Positions 32,666 through 41,830 are shown, counted from the first letter of the stretch. The stretch is 47,468 nucleotides of DNA from Corynebacterium striatum ATCC 6940 (GCF_000159135.1 NZ_GG667519.1:9085-56552); one strand, 5' to 3'. The notes: generated from the letters alone by a model not told the origin. Translations and numbers: made by a program.

Positions 32666-34033
32666 ATGAGTGTGCTCGTCGTGGGCATGTCCCACCAGTC
32701 GGCACCAGTAGCGCTGCTGGAGAAGCTAAGCATGGATGCCGCGGTGCAAACGACCGCTTGCGGGGAGCTGGTTTCTGCACAATCTCTGTCCGAGGCCATG
32801 ATTATCTCCACGTGCAATCGCATGGAGGTATACACGGTCACCAACTCCTTCCACACCGGAGTCCAAGACGTCGTGCACGTCCTGACCGAGGTTTCTGGTG
32901 TCCCGGAAGATGAGCTGCGCGGTTATCTGTATGTGCGTTATGCCGACGCGGCCGCTGAGCACCTCATGACGGTTACCTCCGGTCTTGACTCCATGGTGAT
33001 GGGCGAGCAGCAGATTATCGGCCAGGTGCGCACCGCCTACCAGTCTGCGGCTGAGCAGGGAACTGTGGGCCCGCGTATCCACGCCTTGGCTCAGTCCGCG
33101 CTGCACACTGGCAAGCGAGTACACACCGAAACCGAGATCGACGAGGCCGGTTCCTCCATGGTGTCTTTCGCCTTCGACCAGGCCACCCAGCGCATGGGCG
33201 TAGAGGATCTCCACGGCAAGACCGCGCTCATTCTGGGGGCAGGGGCCATGGCTTCCCTCGCCGCAACGCATGCGGGCCGCTTGGGCGCGGAGCTCATCAT
33301 CGCTAACCGCACCCGCGAGCGCGCAGAGCGCCTGGCTTCCCATGCCCATGAGGCTGGGGTCCACGCCGAGGTCATCGACTTTGAAGACCGCGCCCGTGTG
33401 CTCGGCCGGGTAGACCTTGCCATCTCCGCTACCGGTGCACAGAACTTCACCATTGAGGCAGGCGACGTCGCCAAGCATGGTGCCACCGGCCGCGCCCTCA
33501 TGCTCATTGACCTGTCCCTGCCGCGTGACATCGAGGACGCAACTGCGGAGGCTGAAGGTGTGGATCTGGTCAACATTGAGCGCCTGAGCCGTTCCCTGAG
33601 CGCTGCGGATACCGACATCGCTGCTGGTACGAGCCCGCACGCGCAGGCACGCCGCATCGTGAACGAGGAGCTTGAGGCCTACTCTTCCGCACAACGCGTG
33701 CGCGACGTGGTGCCCGCGGTTTCTGCTTTGCGACGCCGCGCCGCCGACCTCGTCGAGTGCGAGGTTGCGCGCCTGACCCAGAAGCACCCGGAGCTCGATG
33801 ATAGGCAGATGGATGACGTCAACCGCGCCTTGAAGCGCGTGGTGGACAAGCTCCTGCACGAGCCGACCGTTCGTGCGAAGCAACTGGCTGCTAACTCCGG
33901 TACTGTCAGCCACGAGACGGCCCTGCAGGAACTCTTTGGCCTGCAGATTGAAGGCATTGGTGTGGCGGTCGACGTCGACCAGCTGCCCGACTTGAGTGAA
34001 GTCAAAAAGAGCCAAGAGAACAACGCCAAGTAA
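32666..34033 (+). CDS. hemA: Glutamyl-tRNA reductase
   Basis: This enzyme performs the first committed step of haem synthesis, NADPH reduction of glutamyl-tRNA to glutamate-1-semialdehyde, in 455 residues. Seen: MSVLVVGMSHQSAPV at the start, catalytic Cys50 in IISTCNRMEVY, SGLDSMVMGEQQIIGQVR, the nucleotide motif ALILGAGAMASLAA, DLSLPRDIE, and a C-terminal dimerisation helix ending ELFGLQ. The ATG at 32666 is 6 nt after GGAGGA and beats the GTG at 32660. It leads a tight gene set, with hemC starting 15 nt after its stop. Confidence 0.97.
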   Translation: MSVLVVGMSHQSAPVALLEKLSMDAAVQTTACGELVSAQSLSEAMIISTCNRMEVYTVTNSFHTGVQDVVHVLTEVSGVPEDELRGYLYVRYADAAAEHLMTVTSGLDSMVMGEQQIIGQVRTAYQSAAEQGTVGPRIHALAQSALHTGKRVHTETEIDEAGSSMVSFAFDQATQRMGVEDLHGKTALILGAGAMASLAATHAGRLGAELIIANRTRERAERLASHAHEAGVHAEVIDFEDRARVLGRVDLAISATGAQNFTIEAGDVAKHGATGRALMLIDLSLPRDIEDATAEAEGVDLVNIERLSRSLSAADTDIAAGTSPHAQARRIVNEELEAYSSAQRVRDVVPAVSALRRRAADLVECEVARLTQKHPELDDRQMDDVNRALKRVVDKLLHEPTVRAKQLAANSGTVSHETALQELFGLQIEGIGVAVDVDQLPDLSEVKKSQENNAK

Positions 34034-34048
34034 GAGGAAAAACTTTTT

Positions 34049-34936
34049 ATGTTCAAGATCGGTACTCGCGGTTCCAAGCTGGCCACCACGCAGTCGGGCC
34101 ACGTGCGCGAATGGCTGAAAGCCAACGGCTTTGAGTCAGAGCTGCACATCGTCACCACCCATGGTGACGTCAACATGGCGCCCGTCGAGCGCATCGGTGT
34201 GGGCGTGTTTACGCAGGCCCTGCGCGAGGCGCTTTACGGTGGCGAGTGCGACATCGCGGTCCACTCCTTCAAGGACCTTCCCACCGCGGCCGACGAGCGT
34301 TTCCTCCTCGTCGTGCCGGAGCGCCAGGACGTGCGCGAAGCCCTCGTGGCACGCGACGGCCTGACCTTGGCGCAGCTGCCCGAGGGGGCCCGCGTGGGTA
34401 CCTCGGCGCCGCGCCGTATTAGCCAGCTCAAGGCGATGCGCCCAGACCTCGACATTCAGCCGCTGCGCGGCAACATCGACACCCGTATGGGCAAGGTGAC
34501 CTCCGGTGAACTCGACGCCGTGGTCTTGGCTTACGCGGGCCTAGTCCGTGCCGATTACCAGGACATGGCCAGCGAGGTCTTTGCCCCGGACACCTTCATG
34601 CCGGCCCCAGCGCAGGGCGCGCTGGCCATTGAGGCAGTCAAGGACTCCGCCGCAGCCCGTGCCATCGAGACCTTGATTGACGAGCAGGCTTCCGCCGCCT
34701 CCCTCGGCGAGCGCACTGTCCTCTCTCGCCTGGAGGCAGGCTGCACCGCGCCCGTGGCTGCAACCTCCACCATAGAGAACGGTCAGCTGACCGTGCGCGG
34801 TGGCGTCTTCGCCCTGGACGGATCGCGTCAGCTTTTGGCTTCCGCAACGGGACCTTTGAGCGATGCAGCCCAGCTGGGCAGCGCTGTCTCCGAGGAGCTT
34901 TTCTCCCGCGGTGCAGCCGAGCTGCTGGGCAACTAA
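34049..34936 (+). CDS. hemC: Hydroxymethylbilane synthase (porphobilinogen deaminase)
   Basis: This enzyme polymerises four porphobilinogens into hydroxymethylbilane, in 295 residues. Seen: [63 protein letters not shown], and the dipyrromethane-cofactor cysteine Cys232 in [18 protein letters not shown] precedes the start at some distance. It is co-transcribed with hemA and followed by a terminator, so hemD, although next in the pathway, starts a new unit. Confidence 0.97.
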   Translation: MFKIGTRGSKLATTQSGHVREWLKANGFESELHIVTTHGDVNMAPVERIGVGVFTQALREALYGGECDIAVHSFKDLPTAADERFLLVVPERQDVREALVARDGLTLAQLPEGARVGTSAPRRISQLKAMRPDLDIQPLRGNIDTRMGKVTSGELDAVVLAYAGLVRADYQDMASEVFAPDTFMPAPAQGALAIEAVKDSAAARAIETLIDEQASAASLGERTVLSRLEAGCTAPVAATSTIENGQLTVRGGVFALDGSRQLLASATGPLSDAAQLGSAVSEELFSRGAAELLGN

Positions 34937-34980
34937 TTTTTTGTTTAGGCCTTGATAATTTAAGGTGTATCTAGCACACG

Positions 34981-34999
34981 ATCATTGGCCTCCAATGAT
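34981..34999. repeat. Perfect short dyad between hemC and hemD
   Basis: ATCATTGG-CCT-CCAATGAT is an 8-bp inverted repeat with a 3-nt centre, 19 nt before a separate terminator stem. It may be an operator or a first terminator hairpin without a T-run. Confidence 0.4.
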
Positions 35000-35017
35000 T
35001 TGGCCCCCCTTAAACAG

Positions 35018-35044
35018 ATCCCAGGACTTCTGGCCTGGGATTTT
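35018..35044 (+). terminator. Rho-independent terminator after hemAC
   Basis: ATCCCAGG (35018-35025) pairs with CCTGGGAT (35034-35041), followed by TTTT. Confidence 0.75.
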
Positions 35045-35151
35045 GGCCGTTAATACGCTGTGAAGAACACCGCCCGCTGGTAGCAGGGAAAACGCTGCGC
35101 ACGATCATGTCCGTGCGGGGCGCCTGAGACCCAAACGTAGAAAAGAACCTT

Positions 35152-36831
35152 ATGAGCAACGCTGTGCCGGACATCCAGTCTGAACTGGGCAAAGTCGTAT
35201 TTGTGGGCGCCGGCCCAGGCAACCCTGAGCTGTTGACCGTCCGCGCCCGCGAGGTTCTCGAGGCGAACGCCATCGCTATTGTCGACGCCGAGGTTTCCTC
35301 CGGAGTGCGCGACGTTGTCGCCCGTGCGGTCCCCGTGCCGCAGGAGCTTCTCGACGCCGCCGAGGCCGAGTACGCACGCATCTGCGCCGAGGCCAAGGAG
35401 GCTGGCGCACGCCGCAAGCCGCCGCGTCCTGCCGCGCCTACCGCAGCTGTCTTTTATGCCCCGGAGGGGGAAGACGTCGTCAAGCAAATGCGTGAAGCGC
35501 TGGTTGAAGCCGATGGCCTCGATGTCATCCGCCTGGTAAGCGGCAACCCGCTCAACCGCGAGTCCATCAAAGCGGAGATTTCCGCCGTGGCCGCGGCAGG
35601 CCTGGAGTTCCAGGTTGTTCCGGGCATGTCCTTGCCTTCCACCGTCCCCTCCTTTGCAGGTCTGGCGCTGGGCGCGACCTACACCGAGGCGGACATTACC
35701 GAAGGCGCTGATTGGGACTCCCTGGCAAGTGCGACGCAGCCGCTCGTACTGCAGGCTACTGCTGAGGACCTGCCGCTGATTTCTCGCGAGCTCATCGACC
35801 GTGGCATGTCCGCGGACATGGAAGCCTACGTCACCGTGCATGGCACCACCCGCCTGCAGCGCACCCACGAGACCACCTTGGGCACCTTGGGCAAGCTCGA
35901 CGCCGAGCTGCCGGGCGACCTCGTGGTGACCCTGGGCCGCAGCTTCGACGATCGTTCTAAGTACTCCTGGTGGGAAAATCGCCCGCTGTACGGCTGGCGC
36001 GTGCTCGTGCCGCGCACCAAGGAGCAGGCGGCTGCCATGTCCGCGCGTCTGGCTGGCTACGGCGCTATCCCGCAGTCTGTGCCCACCATCTCGGTGGAGC
36101 CGCCGCGTAACCCGGCGCAGATGGACCGCGCCATCAAGGGCATCGTGGAAGGCCGCTACAAGTGGATCGTGTTTACCTCTGTCAACGCAGTCTCTGCCGT
36201 GTGGGAGAAGATCGCCGATCTGGGCCTGGATGCCCGCGACTTCGCAGGCGTGCACCTGGCAGCGGTGGGCAGCAAGACCGCCGACGCCATCCGCGCCAAG
36301 GGCATGGTCCCGGAGCTGTTGCCGAACAAGCGCAAGCAGAACGCCGAGGGTCTGGTTGAGGTCTTCCCCAACTACGTCGAGGACATCGATGCTGTGGGCC
36401 GCGTGCTGTTGCCGCGCGCTGACATTGCTGGCGACGCCTTGGTGACCGGCCTAGAGGAGCTAGGCTGGGAGGTCGACGACGTCGTGGCTTACCGCACCGT
36501 GCGTGCGGCACCGCCTGCGGCTGAGGTGCGCGACATGATCAAGTCGGGCGGTTTTGACGCCGTGGCGTTTACCTCTGGCTCGACCGTGCGCAACTTGGTG
36601 GGTATCGCTGGCAAGCCGCACGCTCGCACCATCATTGCTTGCATCGGACCGTCCACGAAGGCCGCGGCTGAGGAGTTGGGCCTGCGCGTTGATGTGGTTC
36701 CGGAGGTCGCTGAGGTGCCTGCGCTTATCGACGCCCTCGCTGAGCACGTCGCCGCACTGCGCGCCGCTGGCAACCTGCCTGCGCCGCGTAAGAAGCGTCG
36801 CAAGCGTAAGACGAGCGCCAAGTCTGCATAG
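35152..36831 (+). CDS. hemD: Uroporphyrinogen-III synthase fused to a degenerate uroporphyrinogen methyltransferase domain
   Basis: This 559-residue two-domain protein has an N-terminal half (about 1-275) with the SUMT fold. It keeps the S-adenosylmethionine loop VFVGAGPGNPELLTVRARE, VPGMSLPSTVPSFAGLALG and the HGTTRLQRT segment. Where active methyltransferases have a GGDPFxxGRGxEE motif it reads RLVSGNPLNRESIKAEI, so methyl transfer is doubtful. The C-terminal half (about 278-545) is uroporphyrinogen-III synthase: GWRVLVPRTKEQAAAMSARL, WIVFTSVNAVSAVWEK, GFDAVAFTSGSTVRNLVGIA and IIACIGPSTKAAAEELGL. It ends in a basic tail rich in KKRRKRK. Mycobacterial HemD has the same fusion and a similar change. 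It supplies uroporphyrinogen III to HemE. Confidence 0.92.
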   Translation: MSNAVPDIQSELGKVVFVGAGPGNPELLTVRAREVLEANAIAIVDAEVSSGVRDVVARAVPVPQELLDAAEAEYARICAEAKEAGARRKPPRPAAPTAAVFYAPEGEDVVKQMREALVEADGLDVIRLVSGNPLNRESIKAEISAVAAAGLEFQVVPGMSLPSTVPSFAGLALGATYTEADITEGADWDSLASATQPLVLQATAEDLPLISRELIDRGMSADMEAYVTVHGTTRLQRTHETTLGTLGKLDAELPGDLVVTLGRSFDDRSKYSWWENRPLYGWRVLVPRTKEQAAAMSARLAGYGAIPQSVPTISVEPPRNPAQMDRAIKGIVEGRYKWIVFTSVNAVSAVWEKIADLGLDARDFAGVHLAAVGSKTADAIRAKGMVPELLPNKRKQNAEGLVEVFPNYVEDIDAVGRVLLPRADIAGDALVTGLEELGWEVDDVVAYRTVRAAPPAAEVRDMIKSGGFDAVAFTSGSTVRNLVGIAGKPHARTIIACIGPSTKAAAEELGLRVDVVPEVAEVPALIDALAEHVAALRAAGNLPAPRKKRRKRKTSAKSA

Positions 36832-36920
36832 ACGCTGCGGCTGAGTAGACTAGCGGGGCACAAGAAAAAGCCTTCACGCGTGCTCGCCTGTGACAGGGTG
36901 AGCCCAAAGGAGAAGTCATT

Positions 36921-37898
36921 ATGGATCTTATTCGTCGCCCCCGCCGTCTGCGCCAGTCCCCAGCTTTCCGCGAGCTTGTTGCGGAAACTACACTGCGTCC
37001 GGCAGATCTGATTCTGCCGATGTTCATCGTTGACGGTATTGACGAGCCCCGCGAGATCCCCTCCATGCCGGGGGTTTATCAGCACACCTTCGATTCCTTG
37101 AAGCGCGCCGCGCATGAGGCGCTCGATGCGGGCGTCAAGTGCGTGGACCTCTTCGGCGTGCCGCTGGACGAGGATAAGGATGAGACCGGTTCCGTGGCAT
37201 GGGATCCGCAGGGAATCCTGAACCGCGGCATCGAGGAGCTGCGCCGTGAATTCGGCGATGACCTCATCGTCATGGCGGACACCTGCCTGGACGAGTTCAC
37301 CTCCCACGGACACTGTGGCGTGGTGGATGACAAGGGCCGCGTCAAGAATGATGAGACGGTGAAGCTCTACCAGGACATGGCTCGCTCCCAAGCCCGCGCT
37401 GGCGCGCACATGGTTAGCCCATCTGGAATGATGGATGGCCAGATCGCCGCCATCCGCGAGGCCCTTGACGAGGCCGGCCACGAGGACGTCGCCATCATGG
37501 CCTACTCGGCCAAGTACGCCTCTGCGTTCTTTGGCCCGTTCCGCGATGCCGTGGGCTCCTCTCTGGAGGGCGACCGCCGCACCTACCAGCAGGATCCGCG
37601 CAACCTCCGCGAGTCCCTGCTGGAGATCGACCTCGACATCGAAGAGGGCGCGGACTTCGTCATGGTCAAGCCGGGCCTGCCTTACCTCGATGTGCTGGCG
37701 GCAGCGGTGGAGCGCTCCTGCGTGCCGGTGGTCGTGTACCAGGTCTCTGGCGAGTACGCCATGATTAAGGCGGCTGCGCAGAATGGCTGGATTGACGGTG
37801 AGGCCGTTATGCTGGAGTCCTTGACTGCATTCAAGCGTGCAGGTGCGGATCAGATTCTGACCTACTTCGCCACCGACGCAGCGCGACTTCTGAAGTAG
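36921..37898 (+). CDS. hemB: Delta-aminolevulinic acid dehydratase (porphobilinogen synthase)
   Basis: This enzyme condenses two 5-aminolevulinates to porphobilinogen, in 325 residues. Seen: the active-site lysines Lys198 in [19 protein letters not shown] and Lys250 in [12 protein letters not shown], and the metal-site region [17 protein letters not shown]. That region has Cys122 and Cys132 but Asp124 where zinc enzymes have the middle Cys, so it is a mixed type. AAAGGAG lies 8 nt before the ATG. A hairpin (GCTC-G-CCTG ... CAGG-GT-GAGC, 36882-36903) sits just before the binding site. It is 89 nt after hemD, with TAGACT near 36846 as a possible extra -10. Confidence 0.96.
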   Translation: MDLIRRPRRLRQSPAFRELVAETTLRPADLILPMFIVDGIDEPREIPSMPGVYQHTFDSLKRAAHEALDAGVKCVDLFGVPLDEDKDETGSVAWDPQGILNRGIEELRREFGDDLIVMADTCLDEFTSHGHCGVVDDKGRVKNDETVKLYQDMARSQARAGAHMVSPSGMMDGQIAAIREALDEAGHEDVAIMAYSAKYASAFFGPFRDAVGSSLEGDRRTYQQDPRNLRESLLEIDLDIEEGADFVMVKPGLPYLDVLAAAVERSCVPVVVYQVSGEYAMIKAAAQNGWIDGEAVMLESLTAFKRAGADQILTYFATDAARLLK

Positions 37899-37920
37899 TT
37901 TCTGAACTAAGTTCAGAAGT
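37886..37920 (+). terminator. Overlapping hairpins at the hemB stop codon
   Basis: TTCTGAACT-A-AGTTCAGAA (37900-37918) is a perfect 19-bp palindrome starting 2 nt after the hemB stop and followed by GTGATTTT. ACTTCTGAA inside the last hemB codons (37886-37894) can instead pair with TTCAGAAGT (37912-37920). It may be a weak terminator or an operator for the next gene. Confidence 0.5.
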
Positions 37921-37971
37921 GATTTTGGCCCACCAGCTTCAAACAGCGACCGAACCTTCAAAAGGATATCT

Positions 37972-38733
37972 GTGACATTCCCGGCTCCTCAGTCCCCTCA
38001 GCAGACCCCGCAGGCTCCAACTGCTGCCCAGGCCCCGCAAGCCCCACAAGCTCCGCAACCGAAAAAGGAGCGCCCTGAGGCAGTAAGCCTCATGCTCAAG
38101 CTGTGGGCCGGCGCCTTGGGCTTTGAGGTCATTCACCAGATACTGAATGTGGTGATGACGCTCCTCAACCGCTCGGTGCTGTTTGCCGAGGCTCGCAAGA
38201 CTGCTGAGGAAGCCGCGAAGGATTCGGGGCAGGAAATCTCCGACTTCTTGATCAGCATCATCGGTTATGGCTCGGTGGCCTTCTCCAGCCTGATTTCTTT
38301 GGTCATCATCGTGGTCCTTGCGGTGATGCTGTACTTGCTGAACAAGAACAAGAAGTCTGCGGGCACGGGACGTCGCCTGTGGTTCGCGTTCTCCTTGTTC
38401 TTTGCTTTTCGCACGCTGCTCGTCTTCCTCTCGAGCCCGGCCGGCAGCGAGGCGCCGGACTGGCTCATCATGGTCGATGGCACCGTGCAGATCTTGGTCG
38501 GCGTAGCTGCGGTAATGGGTCTAATATTCTCCGTGAAGGAAGAAACCCTGGACTACACCGGCGAGCTCGAGGAAATGCGCAAGCTGGAGCAGGAACTCGC
38601 GCAAGAACGCCGCGACAAAGAACGCGAGCGCCGAGAACAGGAACGCAAAGAGCTGTTGGAAAAGCAGCAGAAAACTTCAGAACACGATGCCCCGCGCGAC
38701 TCCGGTCGCTATGACCAGGAGCCACGGCGATGA
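37972..38733 (+). CDS. Four-helix membrane protein with Pro/Ala N-terminus and coiled-coil C-terminus
   Basis: The 253 residues start at a GTG 6 nt after AAAGGA. The first 35 residues are a proline, glutamine and alanine tail. About four membrane helices follow (around LWAGALGFEVIHQILNVVMT, SLISLVIIVVLAVMLYLL, LWFAFSLFFAFRTLLVFL, IMVDGTVQILVGVAAVMGLI). The last 55 residues are a highly charged predicted coiled coil (EEMRKLEQELAQERRDKERE and on). The next gene, also a membrane protein, overlaps it by 4 nt, so they probably work together. I do not recognise a function; position inside the haem locus is seen in other corynebacteria as far as I recall. Confidence 0.8.
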   Translation: MTFPAPQSPQQTPQAPTAAQAPQAPQAPQPKKERPEAVSLMLKLWAGALGFEVIHQILNVVMTLLNRSVLFAEARKTAEEAAKDSGQEISDFLISIIGYGSVAFSSLISLVIIVVLAVMLYLLNKNKKSAGTGRRLWFAFSLFFAFRTLLVFLSSPAGSEAPDWLIMVDGTVQILVGVAAVMGLIFSVKEETLDYTGELEEMRKLEQELAQERRDKERERREQERKELLEKQQKTSEHDAPRDSGRYDQEPRR

Positions 38734-39281
38734 CAAGTATGTTCCCGGGCCAAGGAAACGGCCAACCCAAAGGTGACCCATCCCGGCCGGGGCCGGTTGA
38801 TTACAACCGTGCAGGACGCAAGAAGAAGGGCGCGGAAGACTCTGCTGCGGCAGCGAACCATGCAAACTGGTGGCCGCGTTCGCTGCGCTTTTCCTACTGG
38901 GTTCTCGTCATTGCTGCAGTCATCATGCTGGTCTCTGGCATGGTGGGCCTCTTCGGCGACTCCGGCGCTGAGGAAGTCGCTGCCTCCCCGGAAGTGGCTG
39001 AGTACCTTTCCCGCAACCGCAACTTCGTAGCTATTTCCAACATCGTGTGCGCCATCATCATGGCTGTTTGCTCCGCGCAGCTAGCGCACGGTTCCAAGTG
39101 GTCGCGCCGCATCATCACCATCGCGATTGCGGTGACGCTGTTTGTCAACATCGCCGCGATGGCGCTGGGTGTGGGTGGACTCATCCTCATCGCTATTCCA
39201 GTGGTTCTGGCGGTGGCTTTGCTCTTGCTTTATCGCCCTGATTCCAACCAGTTCATTCGCGAGCACAACCCGCGCTTCTAG
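38730..39281 (+). CDS. Small membrane protein, partner of the preceding gene
   Basis: The 183 residues start at an ATG overlapping the previous stop (ATGA). A hydrophilic N-terminus of about 50 residues contains a basic patch (GRKKKG). Four hydrophobic helices follow (YWVLVIAAVIMLVSGMVGL, FVAISNIVCAIIMAVCSAQ, IITIAIAVTLFVNIAAMAL, GGLILIAIPVVLAVALLLL). A short tail ends NPRF. The family is unknown to me. Translational coupling suggests a complex with the coiled-coil membrane protein. Confidence 0.8.
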   Translation: MTSMFPGQGNGQPKGDPSRPGPVDYNRAGRKKKGAEDSAAAANHANWWPRSLRFSYWVLVIAAVIMLVSGMVGLFGDSGAEEVAASPEVAEYLSRNRNFVAISNIVCAIIMAVCSAQLAHGSKWSRRIITIAIAVTLFVNIAAMALGVGGLILIAIPVVLAVALLLLYRPDSNQFIREHNPRF

Positions 39282-39355
39282 CTTTTGCGTGGGATCGCAT
39301 GCGCGGGCCCGCTAGCGAAGGTGTGGCTAACTAGATTCGTATCCAACTTTTGATT

Positions 39356-39361
39356 CATAAT
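39356..39361 (+). promoter_or_regulatory. -10 element of hemE (leaderless start)
   Basis: CATAAT ends 7 nt before the ATG at 39369. The earlier ATG at 39360 overlaps this box, which is why 39369 is preferred. Confidence 0.45.
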
Positions 39362-39368
39362 GAGGACC

Positions 39369-40409
39369 ATGTCACGACTCAACAACGCCCCGCTTATCGA
39401 CGCTGCCACTGGCCGCACTCCCTCTCGTCCGCCGGTGTGGTTCATGCGCCAAGCTGGACGTTCGCTGCCTGAGTACCGCAAAGTACGCGAGGGCATCGAC
39501 ATGCTCGACTCCTGCTTTATGCCGGAGCTGCTCGCCGAAATCACCCTGCAGCCGGTCCGCCGCCACGACGTCGACGGCGCCATCCTGTTCAGCGATATCG
39601 TCGTTCCGCTCAAAGCAGCAGGAGTAGGCGTGAACATCGTTCCCGGCCGCGGCCCAGTCATGGACGCGCCCATCCGCACCCGTCAGGACGTGGAGAACCT
39701 GCCCATCCTGGACCAGGACGTTCCCGAGGTCCGCGAAGGCATCCGCATCATCCTGGACGAGCTGAACCCGCAGCAGGCGCTCATTGGTTTCGTTGGTGCG
39801 CCTTTCACTCTGGCCAGCTACCTCGTGGAGGGCGGCCCGTCCAAGAACCACGAGAAAACCAAGGCCCTCATGCACGCGGAGCCGGAGACTTGGCACGTGT
39901 TGATGAAGCGCCTGACACCCACGATCATCTCCTTCTTGGAGCTGCAGATGGAGGCGGGCATCGATGCGATGCAGCTCTTCGACTCCTGGGCGGGCTACCT
40001 CAACGAGCGTGATTACCGCGAGTTCGTGCTGCCGTATTCCACGCGCATCCTCGCGGCTGCTGAGGGCCGCGTGCCACGCATCCACTTTGGTGTGGGAACC
40101 GGCGAGCTGCTCGGCGCGATGTCCGAGGCCGGCTCTGAAGTCATGGGCGTGGACTACCGCGTCTCCATGGATGCCGCAGCCAAGCGCGTGAGCGCCCGCA
40201 CTTTGCAGGGCAACCTGGATCCTGCGCTCTTGTTCGCTGGCGACGACGCCATCCGCGGCGCAGTGCGCACCATCAAGGACGAGGTCGCGGCAGCCCAAGC
40301 AGCCGGCGACATCGATACACATATCTGGAACTCGGGCCACGGAGTACTACCTACCACCGACGCCGACGCTGTCACCCGCGCCGTCGCCATCATCCACGAG
40401 GAGGGCTAA
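39369..40409 (+). CDS. hemE: Uroporphyrinogen decarboxylase
   Basis: This enzyme removes the four acetate carboxyls of uroporphyrinogen III to give coproporphyrinogen III, in 346 residues. Seen: the signature PPVWFMRQAGRSLPEYRKVR, AILFSDIVVPLKAAGVGV, GFVGAPFTLASYLVEGG, LFDSWAGYL, IHFGVGTGELLGAM and the histidine in NSGHGVLPTTD. The ATG at 39369 is chosen over 39360 because of the overlapping -10. hemY overlaps its stop by 1 nt (TAATG), so the two are translationally coupled. Confidence 0.96.
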   Translation: MSRLNNAPLIDAATGRTPSRPPVWFMRQAGRSLPEYRKVREGIDMLDSCFMPELLAEITLQPVRRHDVDGAILFSDIVVPLKAAGVGVNIVPGRGPVMDAPIRTRQDVENLPILDQDVPEVREGIRIILDELNPQQALIGFVGAPFTLASYLVEGGPSKNHEKTKALMHAEPETWHVLMKRLTPTIISFLELQMEAGIDAMQLFDSWAGYLNERDYREFVLPYSTRILAAAEGRVPRIHFGVGTGELLGAMSEAGSEVMGVDYRVSMDAAAKRVSARTLQGNLDPALLFAGDDAIRGAVRTIKDEVAAAQAAGDIDTHIWNSGHGVLPTTDADAVTRAVAIIHEEG

Positions 40410-41803
40410 TGAAGATCGCAATTATTGGTGCAGGCTTGGCGGGCCTTACGGCAGCGTGGGAGATCGCTTCCCGCAACGAGGGCCACGAGATCGACGTCTA
40501 TGAGGCAGAGGGCCGTATTGGCGGCAAGCTCTACACCGTGCCTTTCAACGACGGCCCCACCGATATGGGCGCTGAGGCCTTCCTTGCCCGCAACGCTGAG
40601 GTCGTGGACTTCTTCACCCAGCTGGGCTTGGCGGACTCCTTCGTCTCCCCATCGGGCCTTTCCCCGCTGGTCTACGTGGATTCGAAGCTGCAGTCCTTGC
40701 CCTCCGGCGGCATGATGGGCATCCCGTCTTCCTCGGCCACCATTGCACCTTTGGTTTCCGAAGAGACGGCGAAGCGCATCGACAACGAGGAGCCCTTTGA
40801 ATGGGAAATCGGCGGCGACGTGTCCGTGGGCAAGCTGGTGCGCCAGCAGTTCGGCGACGACGTGGTGGACCACGTGGTCTCCGCTCTATTGGGCGGCGTG
40901 TACTCATGCACCGCGGACGACCTGGGGCTGCGCGCCACCATCCCGGCGTTGGCAGCGACCTTGGACAAGCTCGCCGCAGAGGGGCCCGTGACCCTTTCCG
41001 CCGCAGTCAAGGCGATGGAGGAGGCCCGACCTCGCACGCCTGGCAAGGGAGCACCGTTCCAAACTTTCCGCGGCGGCTACGCTGAGGTTTACGAGGCACT
41101 CGCGGAACAGTCCGGCGCCGATATCCACCTCGATTCCTTCATTTCTGGTGTGACCCGTGAGTCCGAGGGCTTCCGCGTCAAGGGCGCACCGAACGAGACC
41201 AGCCTTTATGACCGCGTGCTTTTTGCCACCCCGGCGCCGACCACCGCGCGCCTACTCCCAGCGCTTTCTCCTGCGGCTGCTGCCGCGCTGAAGAAGGTGA
41301 AGCTGGCCGGCTCCGTAGTTGTGGGCTTCAAGTTCGACTCGGATACTGATCCGGAAGGCAACCGCTTGCCCGATAACACCGGAATCCTGGTGGGCACGGA
41401 TCAAGAGGGCGTAAACGCTAAAGCGTTTACGCTGTCTTCGAGAAAGTGGCCACACCTAGCTGAGCGCGGCGGTGCCCTGGTCCGCGCTTCCTTCGGCCGT
41501 TATGGCGACGACGCACTGCTGCGCGCGGAGGAAGATCAGCTGGTGGATTACGCGTTGGACGACCTCCAGCACATCACTGGTTTCGACGGCCGCGCGGCGG
41601 GCGTTTCTGAAATCTTCACCCAGCGCTGGTTCGGTGGCATCCCGCGTTACGACGAGACCCATCTGGCCACGGTTGCCGCGGCGCACGCCGCGCTTGCCGA
41701 CGTCCCTGGCATAGAAGCCACCGGCGCCTGGTCCGGCGGCGTGGGTGTTCCGGCAGTCGTGGCAGATGCGCGCGGTGCGGTTGAGCGCTTGCTCGCTGGG
41801 TAG
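40409..41803 (+). CDS. hemY: Coproporphyrinogen/protoporphyrinogen III oxidase
   Basis: This FAD-dependent oxidase has 464 residues. In actinobacteria HemY-type enzymes mostly oxidise coproporphyrinogen III to coproporphyrin III, in the coproporphyrin-dependent haem route. Seen: the FAD-binding motif IAIIGAGLAGLTAAWEIASR at the very start, followed by IDVYEAEGRIGGKLYT, the middle segment GGVYSCTADDLGLRATIP, and the C-terminal end EATGAWSGGVGVPAVVADAR. It is coupled to hemE. The usual neighbours hemL and hemH do not follow here; an unrelated DJ-1-type gene does. Confidence 0.95.
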   Translation: MKIAIIGAGLAGLTAAWEIASRNEGHEIDVYEAEGRIGGKLYTVPFNDGPTDMGAEAFLARNAEVVDFFTQLGLADSFVSPSGLSPLVYVDSKLQSLPSGGMMGIPSSSATIAPLVSEETAKRIDNEEPFEWEIGGDVSVGKLVRQQFGDDVVDHVVSALLGGVYSCTADDLGLRATIPALAATLDKLAAEGPVTLSAAVKAMEEARPRTPGKGAPFQTFRGGYAEVYEALAEQSGADIHLDSFISGVTRESEGFRVKGAPNETSLYDRVLFATPAPTTARLLPALSPAAAAALKKVKLAGSVVVGFKFDSDTDPEGNRLPDNTGILVGTDQEGVNAKAFTLSSRKWPHLAERGGALVRASFGRYGDDALLRAEEDQLVDYALDDLQHITGFDGRAAGVSEIFTQRWFGGIPRYDETHLATVAAAHAALADVPGIEATGAWSGGVGVPAVVADARGAVERLLAG

Positions 41804-41830
41804 TCAGCCAGCCCTAAAATACAGAATCTG

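Noticed and set aside
32726..34102. 458-codon minus-strand ORF opposite hemA
   Set aside because: It is a mirror of hemA codon bias, with no domain text and no start signal.
36489..37961. 490-codon minus-strand ORF opposite hemD/hemB
   Set aside because: It is a shadow of two certain genes.
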